This document shows positions 36,356 to 45,035 of a stretch of DNA of 64,000 nt, piece by piece (the stretch's first letter is position 1; every line of letters begins with the position of its first letter). Location of the stretch: contig NZ_JBBLZC010000018.1 of assembly GCF_037908215.1 (NCBI RefSeq), positions 1 to 64,000 of the forward strand, in the 5' to 3' direction. The notes under the pieces were generated by a model, which was not told where the DNA came from, did no database searches, and was given only the letters and a program-made list of their open reading frames with translations. Both the position numbers and the translations under genes were made by a program. This DNA comes from Benzoatithermus flavus. Lineage in GTDB: Bacteria; Pseudomonadota; Alphaproteobacteria; Geminicoccales; Geminicoccaceae.

Positions 36356-36954
36356 GGCTCGGTCGGGAAGCGGGCGACGAGCGGCAGGGCGCGGCGCAGC
36401 CGGTTCATGTACTCGACCCGGCTGATCTCGATGGCGCCGAAGCGCTGCAGGTGCTCGGTGATGAACTGGGTGTCGAGGAGCACGAAGCCGCTCGCGCGCA
36501 GGCGGGCGACCAGCTCCACGAGCGCCGCCTTGCTGGCGTCGGTCACACGCGAGAACATGCTCTCGCCGAAGAAGGCACCCCCGAGCTTGACGCCGTAGAG
36601 GCCGCCGACGAGCCGACCGTCCTGCCAGGTCTCCACGCTGTGGGCGTGGCCGCGCCGGTGAAGGTCCACGTAGAGCTCGATGAGCTCGGGATTGAGCCAG
36701 GTGCGCGGCCGGTCGGGCGTGGGCTCGGCGCAGGCACGTATGACGGCCGGAAAGTCGGCGTCGGTCCGGAACTGGAACCGGCCGCGCCGCAGCGCCTTCC
36801 CGAGGCTTCGCGGCACGTGGAAGCCGTCGAGCGGGATGATTCCGCGCCGGCGCGGCTCGATCCAGTGAATCGTGGCATCGTGGTAATCGTTGGCCATCGG
36901 GAACATCCCGATGGCGTAGGCGCTGAGCAGGAAATCGGGCGTCAGCCCCAGCAA
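36247..36954 (-). CDS. aat: Leucyl/phenylalanyl-tRNA--protein transferase
   Basis: 235 residues. Aat adds Leu or Phe to proteins starting with Arg or Lys, creating N-degrons for ClpSAP. LTPDFLLSAYAIGMFPMAND, IHWIEPRRRGIIPLDGFHVP, GHAHSVETWQDGRLVGGLYG, GGAFFGESMFSRVTDASK and GFVLLDTQFITEHLQRFGAI are canonical. The last 28 residues (Gly/Ser-rich, after PYPFWPSL) lie beyond the usual end and form the antisense overlap with DUF2155. A leucyl-transferase of the Bpt type is encoded 3.2 kb away. Confidence 0.95.
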   Translation of the reverse strand: MLGLTPDFLLSAYAIGMFPMANDYHDATIHWIEPRRRGIIPLDGFHVPRSLGKALRRGRFQFRTDADFPAVIRACAEPTPDRPRTWLNPELIELYVDLHRRGHAHSVETWQDGRLVGGLYGVKLGGAFFGESMFSRVTDASKAALVELVARLRASGFVLLDTQFITEHLQRFGAIEISRVEYMNRLRRALPLVARFPTEPYPFWPSLVGGGTEPRSGAASGGGSKGSAHSITQTS

Positions 36955-36990
36955 GGCTCGCCCCCGGCGTGCCGCTGCAGCACCCCCACG

Positions 36991-38337
36991 TCAGGTGCTC
37001 CAGCCGGCGAGGAAGCGGCCGAGCCAGCCCGTGTCGAACTCGCCACTCCTGACGTCGTCCGTGGCGAAGATCGCCTGGTGCAAAGGCACACTCGACGGGA
37101 TGCCGTCGATCACGACCTCGTCGAGGCAGCGCTCGAGCCGGCGGATGCAGGCAGCACGGTCGACGTCGTGGACGATGAGCTTCGCGATCAGGCTGTCGTA
37201 AAACGGCGGGACCGTGTAGCCGGCATAGAGTGCCGAATCCATCCGCACACCAGGGCCGCCCGGCGCGTGGTAGGTCGTGACCTTGCCGGGAGACGGCATC
37301 AGCGTGCGCGGGTCCTCGGCGTTGATCCGGACCTCGATCGCGTGGCCCTGGAAGCGCACGTCCTTCTGCGCGAAGCTCAGCCGGTTGCCGGCGGCAATGG
37401 CGATCTGCTCGCGCACGAGGTCGATGCCGGTGACGAGCTCGGTCACGGGATGCTCGACCTGGAGGCGCGTGTTCATCTCGATGAAGTAGAACTGGCCGTC
37501 CTCGTAGAGGAACTCGACCGTGCCGAGGCTGCGGTAGCCAAGCTTCTTCAAGGCGTTGGCGACGAGGCTGCCCATGCGCTCGCGCGTGGCGGCATCGATC
37601 ACGGGCGAGGGTGCCTCCTCGACCAGCTTCTGGTGCCGCCGCTGCAAGGAGCAGTCGCGCTCGCCCAGGTGCACGACGTTGCCCTTGCCATCGCCGACGA
37701 TCTGGATCTCGATGTGGCGCGGCCGCTCGAGGAACTTCTCGACATAGACGCGGTCGTCGCCGAAGCCGGCCTGGGCCTCGGTGCGGGCCATGCGCATCGA
37801 TTCGGCGAGCTGCTCGGGAGCGCGCACCACGGTCATGCCGCGCCCACCGCCGCCTGCCACCGCCTTGATGAGGACGGGAAAGCCGATCGCGTGCGCGAGC
37901 TCGATCGCCTGCGCCTCGTTGCTCACCGGCCCGTCGCTGCCGGGCACGGTGGGGATTCCCAGCTCCTTTGCGGTGGCCTTGGCCACGATCTTGTCGCCCA
38001 TAAGCCGGATGTGCTCGGGTGAGGGGCCGATGAAGGTGAAGCCGTGCTCCTCCACCATCTGGGCGAAGTCGGCGTTCTCGGAGAGGAAGCCGTAGCCCGG
38101 ATGGATCGCGTCGGCCCCGGTGATCTCGGCCGCAGCCAGGATCGCCACCGGGTTGAGATAGCTCTCGGACGCCTTGGGCGGGCCGATGCACACGCTCTCG
38201 TCGGCAAGGCGCACGTGCATGGCCGAGGCGTCGGCGGTGGAGTGCACCGCCACGGTGGCGATGCCCATCTCGCGGCAGGCGCGCAGGATGCGGAGCGCCA
38301 CCTCGCCGCGGTTCGCAATCAGGACCTTCTGGAACAC
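36991..38337 (-). CDS. accC: Acetyl-CoA carboxylase biotin carboxylase subunit
   Basis: 448 residues. AccC carboxylates biotin on AccB using ATP and bicarbonate, the first half-reaction of fatty-acid synthesis. KVLIANRGEVALRILRACRE, HPGYGFLSENADFA, the ATP-grasp glycine loop IKAVAGGGGRGMTVV, EKFLERPRHIEIQIVGDG, FYFIEMNTRLQVEHPVTE and the EVRINAEDP segment are intact. It follows accB by 16 bases. It shares the accB promoter at about 39156-39183. Confidence 0.97.
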   Translation of the reverse strand: MFQKVLIANRGEVALRILRACREMGIATVAVHSTADASAMHVRLADESVCIGPPKASESYLNPVAILAAAEITGADAIHPGYGFLSENADFAQMVEEHGFTFIGPSPEHIRLMGDKIVAKATAKELGIPTVPGSDGPVSNEAQAIELAHAIGFPVLIKAVAGGGGRGMTVVRAPEQLAESMRMARTEAQAGFGDDRVYVEKFLERPRHIEIQIVGDGKGNVVHLGERDCSLQRRHQKLVEEAPSPVIDAATRERMGSLVANALKKLGYRSLGTVEFLYEDGQFYFIEMNTRLQVEHPVTELVTGIDLVREQIAIAAGNRLSFAQKDVRFQGHAIEVRINAEDPRTLMPSPGKVTTYHAPGGPGVRMDSALYAGYTVPPFYDSLIAKLIVHDVDRAACIRRLERCLDEVVIDGIPSSVPLHQAIFATDDVRSGEFDTGWLGRFLAGWST

Positions 38338-38353
38338 GGTCGGCCCCGCCCGG

Positions 38354-38824
38354 CTATTCGATGATCAGAAGTGGCTCGCCGTACTCGACGGGGGCCGCGT
38401 TGGTGGCGAAGATCCGGCTGACGCGGCCCGCGCGGGGAGCGCGGATGGCGTTCATGACCTTCATGGCCTCGATGATGAGCAGGGTCTGGCCTTCCTTCAC
38501 CATGTCGCCGACCTTGACGAAGGGCGGGGCCGAGGGCTCGGGTGCCAGATAGACGGTACCCACCATCGGCGAGGTGATGGTGCCGGGGTGCGCGGCATCG
38601 GCGGCTGGCGCGCTCTCGACCGCAGCCGGCGCCATGGCCGCGGGTGCCGCGGCGGTTGGCGTCGGCATGGAAGCGGCATGGTGCACGTGCTCCACCGCGG
38701 ATAGCTGCTTGGCGACACGGATCCTCGTGTCGGCCTGGCTGATCTCGATCTCGGTGAGGCCGGTGCGCGCCAGGAGCTCGGCCAGCTTCTCGATGTAGGC
38801 GGTGTCGATCTCGACCTTAGGCAT
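38354..38824 (-). CDS. accB: Biotin carboxyl carrier protein of acetyl-CoA carboxylase
   Basis: 156 residues from ATG 38824 (MPKVEIDTAYIEKLAELLAR). An N-terminal helical domain is followed by an Ala/Pro linker (about 50-80). The biotinyl domain has TITSPMVGTVYLAPEPSAPP, the thumb-containing segment and the biotinylation motif LIIEAMKVMNAI with Lys122. An in-frame ATG 34 codons upstream gives non-family sequence. The upstream leader is more than 300 nt. Confidence 0.97.
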   Translation of the reverse strand: MPKVEIDTAYIEKLAELLARTGLTEIEISQADTRIRVAKQLSAVEHVHHAASMPTPTAAAPAAMAPAAVESAPAADAAHPGTITSPMVGTVYLAPEPSAPPFVKVGDMVKEGQTLLIIEAMKVMNAIRAPRAGRVSRIFATNAAPVEYGEPLLIIE

Positions 38825-39155
38825 CGTGCTCGATCGTCCGGTTTCGCCCCTCGGGCAGGGGCCGCTGGCCGGGGCAGGGCGGCCATGGGCGAATAGGGTG
38901 TGGGACAAGCGCCCGGGCATCGGCATGGAGGGCAGCCGCCGGAGCGGCGCGATGCCCGATCCGGAGCGGGCCGGCGCCGCCGGTCCCGGGCCGACACCAG
39001 CCCGGACGCTGACGGCTCGGCCCGTTCGGGGCGGAAACCCTGGGCGACATCATGTTCGACGCTTCACCACGTGCGTGACGGCGCGGCGGCCTGGCCGGAG
39101 CCGGTAGTTGGGAAGAGGCCGGACGGGCCGGCGGGCCGGATCCGAGGCGCGGGGG
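38825..39155 (-). other. Long non-coding leader of accBC
   Basis: About 330 bases lie between the probable accBC promoter and the accB start, with no convincing gene on either strand. The aroQ gene that often precedes accB is not there. Several GC-rich inverted segments could fold. The short rightward frame across it is a codon-bias shadow. It may be a regulatory 5-prime UTR. Confidence 0.45.
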
Positions 39156-39183
39156 CTTATAGCACAGTCCCGCCTCCCTGCAA
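39156..39183 (-). promoter_or_regulatory. Probable sigma-70 promoter of accBC
   Basis: On the leftward strand TTGCAG (complement of 39178-39183) is followed, 16 bases on, by TATAAG (complement of 39156-39161), five of six matches to the -10 consensus. It lies between the acuI stop (39212) and accB. Confidence 0.55.
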
Positions 39184-39211
39184 CGTGATGGGAGCCGGAG
39201 CACGGCTTCGC

Positions 39212-40207
39212 TCACGCTCGCGTGTCGACCACGATGCGGCCGCGCACTGCACCCTTCAGGAAGTCGGGTGCCACCCGCGGCACGTCGGCGAGCCCGATCC
39301 GCGTCACCATGCCCGCAAGCAGGTCCGGATCGAGGTCGCTCGCCAGCCGCGTCCACACCGCCCCCCGCCGCTCGGCCGGGTAGTAGACGGAATCGACACC
39401 GATCAGCCGCACGCCGCGCAGGATGAACGGGAACACGGTACCGTTGAAGTTCGCACCGCCGGCGAGCCCGCAGGCCGCGACCACGCCCCGATACTGCATG
39501 CCCTTGAGGAGGTTCACGAGCGTGTCGCCGCCGACCGTGTCGATCGCTCCGGCCCAGCGGGCGGAATCGAGCGGCGCCTTCGAGCCTTCCGCGAACTGCC
39601 GCCGGTCCACGACCGCGGCGGCACCCAGCCGCTTCAGATAGTCGGCGAGCGCCGCCCGGCCGGTCGATGCCACCACCTCGAAGCCGCGCTTCGCGAGGAG
39701 CGGGATGGCGACGCTGCCGACACCGCCGGCCGCTCCGGTAACCACGATCTCGCCCTGCTCGGGTGTCACCCCCTGCTCCTCCAGCGCCATGACGCAGAGC
39801 ATGGCGGTGAAGCCGGCCGTGCCGATCGCCATGGCCTGCTCGAGGGAAAGGCCTTCCGGACGGGGCAGGAGCCAGTCCGCCTTGACGCGGGCCTTCCGAG
39901 CGAGCCCGCCCCAATGGCGCTCGCCCACCCCCCAGCCGGTCAGGATCACCTCGTCGCCCGGCTCGAAGCGGGGATGCTCGGAGCGGCTCACCGTCCCGGC
40001 GAAATCGATGCCGGGCACGAACGGGAACTGCCGGACGATCTTGCCCGCTCCCGTGATCGCGAGCGCGTCTTTGTAGTTCAGGGTCGAGAAGGCGACATCG
40101 ACCAGCACATCGCCGGGCGGCAGATTCTCCACCGGCAGATCGGCGAGGCGGGCGGTGGTTCTGCCGTCGGCCTGCTCGAGCAGAACCGCCTTGAAGGTCT
40201 CGCTCAT
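39212..40207 (-). CDS. acuI: Acrylyl-CoA reductase AcuI / YhdH-type MDR oxidoreductase
   Basis: 331 residues, zinc-free medium-chain dehydrogenase. FKAVLLEQADGRTTARLADL, STLNYKDALAITGAGKIVRQ, FPFVPGIDFAGTVSRSEHPR, GWGVGERHWGGLARKARVKA, the nucleotide-binding VTGAAGGVGSVAIPLLAKRG and CGLAGGANFNGTVFPFILRG are the AcuI/YhdH pattern. AcuI reduces acryloyl-CoA to propanoyl-CoA with NADPH, detoxifying it. The ATG overlaps the bpt stop as ATGA, so the two are coupled. Confidence 0.93.
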   Translation of the reverse strand: MSETFKAVLLEQADGRTTARLADLPVENLPPGDVLVDVAFSTLNYKDALAITGAGKIVRQFPFVPGIDFAGTVSRSEHPRFEPGDEVILTGWGVGERHWGGLARKARVKADWLLPRPEGLSLEQAMAIGTAGFTAMLCVMALEEQGVTPEQGEIVVTGAAGGVGSVAIPLLAKRGFEVVASTGRAALADYLKRLGAAAVVDRRQFAEGSKAPLDSARWAGAIDTVGGDTLVNLLKGMQYRGVVAACGLAGGANFNGTVFPFILRGVRLIGVDSVYYPAERRGAVWTRLASDLDPDLLAGMVTRIGLADVPRVAPDFLKGAVRGRIVVDTRA

Positions 40208-41061
40208 GGGGCACCTCGTTTCTTGGTGACGGCCTCGGGCCAGGTCGGCCGCTGTGCTTCGCCTGCCGGGGAGAGCGAGCGCCAGACGGGGCCATCCAGC
40301 TGCTCCAGAGGCGTGAAACGGGCTTTGTAGGCCATCTTCCGGCTCTCGGCGATCCAGTAGCCGAGATAGACGTAGGGCAGGCCCAAAGCCCGGGCACGCT
40401 CGACGTGCCAGAGGATGATGAAGGTGCCGAGCGAGCGCGGCTCGGCCTCGGGCGCGAAGAACTTGTAGACGCCGGAGAGGCCGGAGCGCAGCCGGTCGGT
40501 GAGGCTGACCCCCACGAGCTCGCCCGCGGCGTCGCGGAACTCGACCACCCTGGTCGTGGCCGGTGCCATCTCGACCATCTCGCGGTAGGCCTCGCGGTCC
40601 ATCCGCGCCATACCGCCGTCGCGATGCCGGTGCTGCAGGTAGCGCTGGAACAGCGCGAACTGCTCGTCCGTGCTCTGCGCCGGCAGTTCCTGCCAGACGA
40701 GGTCGGCGTTGTGCTTGAGCACGCGGCGGAAGCTGCGGCTCGGGCTGAAGGACGCGACCACGATCCGCACCGGGACACAGGCCCGGCAGCCGGGGCAGAC
40801 CGGTTTGTAGAGGAAGCCCTGCGAGCGGCGAAAGCCGGTTTCGGTCAGAAGATCGAGCCGGTCGCCGTCCTCCTCGACCAGCGCCACCAGACGACGCTCC
40901 TGCCGGTCGGGCAGATAGGGGCAGGGTGCGAGGTCGGTCGTGTAGAACCGGTGGACGCGTGGCGGCTCCGCGGGGCTCATTGCGGCTGGAGAGGGTTCGG
41001 GCTTGTCGTCGGGATCCATGGCTTCCGCCAGCGCCAGCGGTAGAGGCCCTACATGCGTCAT
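40204..41061 (-). CDS. bpt: Aspartate/glutamate leucyltransferase (Bpt)
   Basis: 285 residues. Bpt transfers Leu from Leu-tRNA to N-terminal Asp or Glu, feeding the ClpS N-degron pathway. RFYTTDLAPCPYLPDRQERR, the metal/cysteine motif GFRRSQGFLYKPVCPGCRAC, NADLVWQELPAQSTDEQFAL, LGLPYVYLGYWIAESRKMAY and KARFTPLEQL are typical of arginyltransferase-type Ate1/Bpt. The first 27 residues before MSPAEPPRVHRFYTT fit no family pattern, so starts at 41019 or 40980 are possible. Confidence 0.93.
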   Translation of the reverse strand: MTHVGPLPLALAEAMDPDDKPEPSPAAMSPAEPPRVHRFYTTDLAPCPYLPDRQERRLVALVEEDGDRLDLLTETGFRRSQGFLYKPVCPGCRACVPVRIVVASFSPSRSFRRVLKHNADLVWQELPAQSTDEQFALFQRYLQHRHRDGGMARMDREAYREMVEMAPATTRVVEFRDAAGELVGVSLTDRLRSGLSGVYKFFAPEAEPRSLGTFIILWHVERARALGLPYVYLGYWIAESRKMAYKARFTPLEQLDGPVWRSLSPAGEAQRPTWPEAVTKKRGAP

Positions 41062-41127
41062 TCGCCCCGGCCAGGCAAGGCCGGCACCGTCCGCATCTTC
41101 CCGTAGCCGCCCATGACCACCAGAGCC

Positions 41128-42543
41128 TCAGGCGGCGGCCGCGTGGCGCAGCTCGACGGCCTCGGCCGGCGGCGCCGGGCGGAAGGTCAGGCTCACCTTG
41201 AGGCCGGGCATGTTATCACCGAGCTCGAGCCTGGCGTCGTGCAGCTTGGCCACCGCCTCGACCAGGCTGAGGCCGAGCCCGCTGCCCGGCGTGGAGCGCT
41301 GCGGGTCGAGCCGCACGAAGCGCTCCTTCGCCTTCTCCCGCAGCTCGGGCGGGATGCCGGGCCCGGTGTCGGTGACGGTGACCGACGGAGAGGGGGTGCC
41401 GCTGGTGACGATGGTGACGATGCCGCCTTCGGGCGTGTACTTGACGGCGTTGTCGGTGATGTTGGCGATCGCCTGCGCCACGAGCTGCCGGTGGCCCTGG
41501 ATGACGGCACCCTTGCCGCCGACGAGCTGGAGCGAGATGCCGCGCTCCTCGGCGAGCGGCTCGTAGAGGTCGACCACGTCGCGGGCGAGCTCGGTGAGGT
41601 CGATCCGCTCCCATTCGCCGTGCTGGGCGCCGGCCTCGGCGCGGGCGATGGCGAGGAGCGCGTTGAAGGTCTCGATCAGGCGGTCGGCGTCCTGGAGCGT
41701 CGCCGCGAGCAGATCGCGCATCTCCTCGGCGGAAGGCTCGCCCATGAGCGTCACCTCGATGCGCGAGCGCATGCGGGTCAAGGGTGTGCGGAGATCGTGG
41801 GCGATGTCGTCCGTGACCTGACGCATGCTGACGAGCAGACGCTCGATGCGCTCGAGCATGGCGTTCAGATTCTGCGCGAGCTCGGTGAACTCGTCGCCGC
41901 CGTCGGTGCGGATGCGCTGGCTGAGATCGCCCGCCATGATCTGCGCCGTCGCACGGTTGATCCGCTCGAGGCGGTTCAACATCCAGCGGCTCATGATGAG
42001 ACCGCCGACGATGCCCAGGACCACCATGACGCCGAGGCCCAGGAGGATCGCCATTCCCATGAGCTTCTGCGTCTGGACGTTGTCGTGGACGTCGCGGCCG
42101 ACGAGCAGCCGGCCACCGCCGTCGAGCGTCACGATCTCGGCGACGGCGACGTGGGCGATGGGCAGGCGCCGCCCGCCTGCCGTGACCTGCACCTCGAAGC
42201 TCGAGAACGAGCCGCTTTCGGCCTGACCGATCGGGAACCGGTCGAGATTGCCGGCGAGATAGCTGCCGCTGGCGTCGACGAGAAGATAGATCGCCCGCCG
42301 GTTCGGCTCGGCGGCGGCGCGCTCGCTCACGGCCGACCTGAGGGCGCCGAGCCCGCCGCTGTCGTACTGCTCGAGCAGCCACGCCACCTCGTCGCTGATT
42401 GTCTCCCTGGTCTGACGCTCCATGAAGCGCACGCTCGCCATGTAGACGACGAGGAGGAGGCTCGCCGCCGACAGGCTGAACAGGCCGAGATAGGCCAGCG
42501 TCAGCCGGAAGGTCGAGGTGCTAAGCGGCCTTGTCCGGAGCAC
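41128..42543 (-). CDS. HAMP-domain sensor histidine kinase
   Basis: 471 residues, inner membrane. Two membrane segments (LAYLGLFSLSAASLLLVVYM near 17-36 and MAILLGLGVMVVLGIVGGLI near 164-183) flank a periplasmic sensor domain of about 120 residues. Then follow HAMP (RLERINRATAQIMAGDLSQR), the phosphoacceptor helix VTDDIAHDLRTPLTRMRSRI with His249, and HATPase boxes IANITDNAVKYTPEGGI, VTDTGPGIP and STPGSGLGLSLVEAVAKLHD. It overlaps the upstream response regulator by 23 bases, so they are a coupled pair, encoded just downstream of a Do-type protease. Confidence 0.95.
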   Translation of the reverse strand: MLRTRPLSTSTFRLTLAYLGLFSLSAASLLLVVYMASVRFMERQTRETISDEVAWLLEQYDSGGLGALRSAVSERAAAEPNRRAIYLLVDASGSYLAGNLDRFPIGQAESGSFSSFEVQVTAGGRRLPIAHVAVAEIVTLDGGGRLLVGRDVHDNVQTQKLMGMAILLGLGVMVVLGIVGGLIMSRWMLNRLERINRATAQIMAGDLSQRIRTDGGDEFTELAQNLNAMLERIERLLVSMRQVTDDIAHDLRTPLTRMRSRIEVTLMGEPSAEEMRDLLAATLQDADRLIETFNALLAIARAEAGAQHGEWERIDLTELARDVVDLYEPLAEERGISLQLVGGKGAVIQGHRQLVAQAIANITDNAVKYTPEGGIVTIVTSGTPSPSVTVTDTGPGIPPELREKAKERFVRLDPQRSTPGSGLGLSLVEAVAKLHDARLELGDNMPGLKVSLTFRPAPPAEAVELRHAAAA

Positions 42544-43222
42544 GCAGACTGTATCCCGCCCCGCGGATGGTATGGATTAGGGGATGCGCGAAGCCACGGT
42601 CGATCTTCTGCCGCAAGCGGCTGATATGAACGTCGATCACGTTGGTCTGCGGATCGAAGCGGTAGTCCCAGACCTTCTCGAGCAGCATGGTCCGGGTCAT
42701 CACCTGCCCGGCATGGCGCATCAGCACCTCGAGCAGCTTGAACTCGCGCGGCTGCAGATCGATCGGCTTGCCGCTGCGCTCGACCCGCCGCGAGAGCAGA
42801 TCCAGCACGAGATCGTCGTAGCGCAGCACGGTCTCGGGCCCGCCACCTTGGGGCGCGGCGCCGGCCTTCCTGCGGCCGAGCGCCTCGAGCCGGGCCAGGA
42901 GCTCGGAGAAGGCGTAAGGCTTTGCGAGATAATCGTCGCCGCCGCTCCTGAGCCCCTTCACCCGCTCGTCCACGTCGCCCAGCGCCGTGACGAACAGGAC
43001 CGGCGTCTGGTTGCCGGTGGCGCGGAGCGTCTTCACCATGTTGAGCCCGTCGAGCTCGGGCAGCATCCGGTCGACCACGAGCACGTCGTAATCGGCGCCG
43101 GCGGCGAGGAGCAGACCCTCCTTGCCGTTGTGCACGACGTCGACGTTGTGGCCGCTCTCCTTGAGCCCTTTCGCCATGTAGCCCGCGGCGTCGCGGTCGT
43201 CCTCGATGACCAGCACGTGCAT
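42521..43222 (-). CDS. OmpR/PhoB-type response regulator
   Basis: 233 residues. The receiver (MHVLVIEDDRDAAGYMAKGL, VLVVDRMLPELDGL with phosphorylated Asp51, VTALG, YLAKPYAFSELLARLEAL) precedes a winged-helix DNA-binding domain (LQPREFKLLEVLMRHAGQVM, MLLEKVWDYRFDPQTNVIDV, HISRLRQKID). The architecture is OmpR-like. It is cognate to the kinase that overlaps its 3-prime end. The degP-type gene immediately upstream is a plausible target, by analogy with CpxR-DegP. Confidence 0.95.
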   Translation of the reverse strand: MHVLVIEDDRDAAGYMAKGLKESGHNVDVVHNGKEGLLLAAGADYDVLVVDRMLPELDGLNMVKTLRATGNQTPVLFVTALGDVDERVKGLRSGGDDYLAKPYAFSELLARLEALGRRKAGAAPQGGGPETVLRYDDLVLDLLSRRVERSGKPIDLQPREFKLLEVLMRHAGQVMTRTMLLEKVWDYRFDPQTNVIDVHISRLRQKIDRGFAHPLIHTIRGAGYSLRAPDKAA

Positions 43223-43278
43223 GTTCGTTCCCTCCTGCCCAAGGTGGCCTGCCGGCTCGTCCGACGCAAGCGTCCCGT

Positions 43279-43320
43279 GACATCGGGCCGGGTCGGCGCC
43301 GCCGATCCGCGCCCGATGTC
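43279..43320 (-). terminator. Hairpin between degP and the response regulator
   Basis: GACATCGGGC (43279-43288) pairs perfectly with GCCCGATGTC (43311-43320). The 22-base interior is itself nearly self-complementary (GGTCGGCG...GCCGATC), extending the stem. It begins 11 bases past the protease stop in the direction of transcription. It probably terminates or attenuates readthrough into the two-component genes. Confidence 0.6.
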
Positions 43321-43330
43321 CTGCCGCCGC

Positions 43331-44857
43331 TCAAGAGGTCGCGAACGGGATCGCCTCGAACCGCTCGGTGCCGTCGCGCGAGATCAGGAGCAGCACGGCC
43401 TTCTTGCCTTCCTCGTGCGCCTTGCGCACGGCGGCGAGCACGTCCTGCGGTCGGCGGACCTCCTTGTGGTCGACGGAGAGGATGATGTCGCCCGGCTGGA
43501 TGCCCTTGGCCTCGGCCGGCCCGCCGGGCATCACCTGGGCGACCAGCACGCCCTTGACGTCGGCATCGATGCCCAGGCGCTGGCGCTCCTCGGGTGTGAG
43601 CGGGGCCAGCGCCAGACCGAGCTTGGGCTGGTCGGAATTCCTGTTCTCCTGCTCGCCGCTCGCGACCTGCTCCTGCGTCGGCATCTGGGCGATCGTCGCC
43701 TCGAGCGTCCTCTCCTTGCCGTCGCGCCAGACGACGATCTGGGCGGTCTTGCCGGCCGGGACCTCGGCCACGGCGCGGCTGAGCTGGGTCACCTTGTCGA
43801 TCGGCCTGCCGTTGAAGGAGAGGACGACGTCGCCGCGCTTGATGCCGGCCTTCTCGGCCGGGCTGCCGCTCTGCACGTCGCTGACCAGCGCCCCCTTGGG
43901 CTTGTCGAGGCCCAGGCTCGCGGCGAGATCCTCGTCCACGCTCTGGATCTGCACGCCGAGCCAGCCACGCTCGACCTTGCCGTCGTCCTTGAGATCGTCG
44001 ATCACCTGCTTGGCGAGGTTGGAGGCGATGGCGAAGCCGATGCCGATACTGCCGCCCGAAGGCGAGAAGATCGCGGTGTTCACGCCCACGACCTCGCCCT
44101 TGAGGTTGAAGGTGGGCCCGCCCGAGTTGCCGCGGTTGATGGGCGCGTCGATCTGCAGGAAGTCGTCGTAGGGGCCGCTGCCGATCTCGCGCCCGGTGGC
44201 CGAGACGATGCCCGCGGTGACCGTGCCGCCGAGGCCGAACGGGTTGCCGACCGCGATGACCGTGTCGCCGACCCGTACCTTGCTGCTGTCGCCGAAGGTC
44301 ACGTAGGGCAGGTTTCTCCCGGCGTCGACCTTGAGGAGTGCCAGGTCGGTCTTCTCGTCGATGCCCTTGAGCTTCGCCGGCAGCTCGGTGCCGTCGTCGA
44401 GCGAGACGATGATCTTGTCGGCCCCGCCCGCGACGTGCGCATTGGTCACGATGTAGCCGTCGGGGCTGATGATGAAGCCCGAGCCTTCGCCGCGGATGTG
44501 CTGGCGGGGCTGCTGGCGGGGCATCGGCACGACGGGCTCGCCGAAGAAGCGCTCGAAGAACCGGCGCAGCTCGGGGTCCATGTTCGGGATCTGCGGCCCA
44601 CCCATCTCCTCGACGGTCGCGACGCGATCGATGCGGACGTTGACCACCGCCGGCTTGACTGCCGCCACGAGGTCGGCGTAGCCGCTGTTGGCGTAGGTGG
44701 TCGTCAGGTTGGCGTTGGCCGGTGGCGGCATCTGCGCCGTGTCTGCGAGAGCCATGCCGCTAGCGAGTACGGCCACGATCGCAGCCGAAGCCAAAGTCTT
44801 TGCACGGACGAGTTTCAACATACGGCTCGAGCCGTCAAGTCGGCGAAAGGTAGACAT
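43331..44857 (-). CDS. degP: Do-family periplasmic serine protease (DegP/MucD-like)
   Basis: 508 residues. A signal peptide (LASAAIVAVLASGMALADTA) leads to a trypsin-like domain with the triad His141 (IVTNAHVAGG), Asp171 (KTDLALLKVD) and Ser245 (RGNSGGPTFN). Two PDZ domains follow (ALVSDVQSGSPAEKAGIKRG and VLVAQVMPGGPAEAKGIQPG regions). It degrades or refolds misfolded envelope proteins. The ATG at 44857 is chosen because GGAG lies six bases upstream; an in-frame ATG at 44821 lacks such a site. The divergent A+T-rich region upstream is likely its promoter. Confidence 0.95.
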   Translation of the reverse strand: MSTFRRLDGSSRMLKLVRAKTLASAAIVAVLASGMALADTAQMPPPANANLTTTYANSGYADLVAAVKPAVVNVRIDRVATVEEMGGPQIPNMDPELRRFFERFFGEPVVPMPRQQPRQHIRGEGSGFIISPDGYIVTNAHVAGGADKIIVSLDDGTELPAKLKGIDEKTDLALLKVDAGRNLPYVTFGDSSKVRVGDTVIAVGNPFGLGGTVTAGIVSATGREIGSGPYDDFLQIDAPINRGNSGGPTFNLKGEVVGVNTAIFSPSGGSIGIGFAIASNLAKQVIDDLKDDGKVERGWLGVQIQSVDEDLAASLGLDKPKGALVSDVQSGSPAEKAGIKRGDVVLSFNGRPIDKVTQLSRAVAEVPAGKTAQIVVWRDGKERTLEATIAQMPTQEQVASGEQENRNSDQPKLGLALAPLTPEERQRLGIDADVKGVLVAQVMPGGPAEAKGIQPGDIILSVDHKEVRRPQDVLAAVRKAHEEGKKAVLLLISRDGTERFEAIPFATS

Positions 44858-44904
44858 GGCGAGCTCCAGTTGCGCTGCAAGTTACGCTGTCGGTGCGTGG
44901 TGAA

Positions 44905-45010
44905 GTGGTTCTTGCTGGATGTCATATAGATTAACAAAATTACTCGATCATATCCGTTAGATTACGTAATTGTTATAAAAGAACAAGTCCGATCCCATGC
45001 ACGTGAGTCG
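44905..45010. promoter_or_regulatory. A+T-rich divergent promoter region, degP and nitrilase-like gene
   Basis: This is one of the most A+T-rich stretches of the window. It contains the perfect palindrome ATTACGTAAT (44961-44970) and a TATAAA box (44974-44979) in rightward orientation. Both flanking genes start within 60 bases of it. The palindrome could be an operator; no regulator family could be named. Confidence 0.5.
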
Positions 45011-45035
45011 AACGTGAACTGGAGATTTGAAACGC

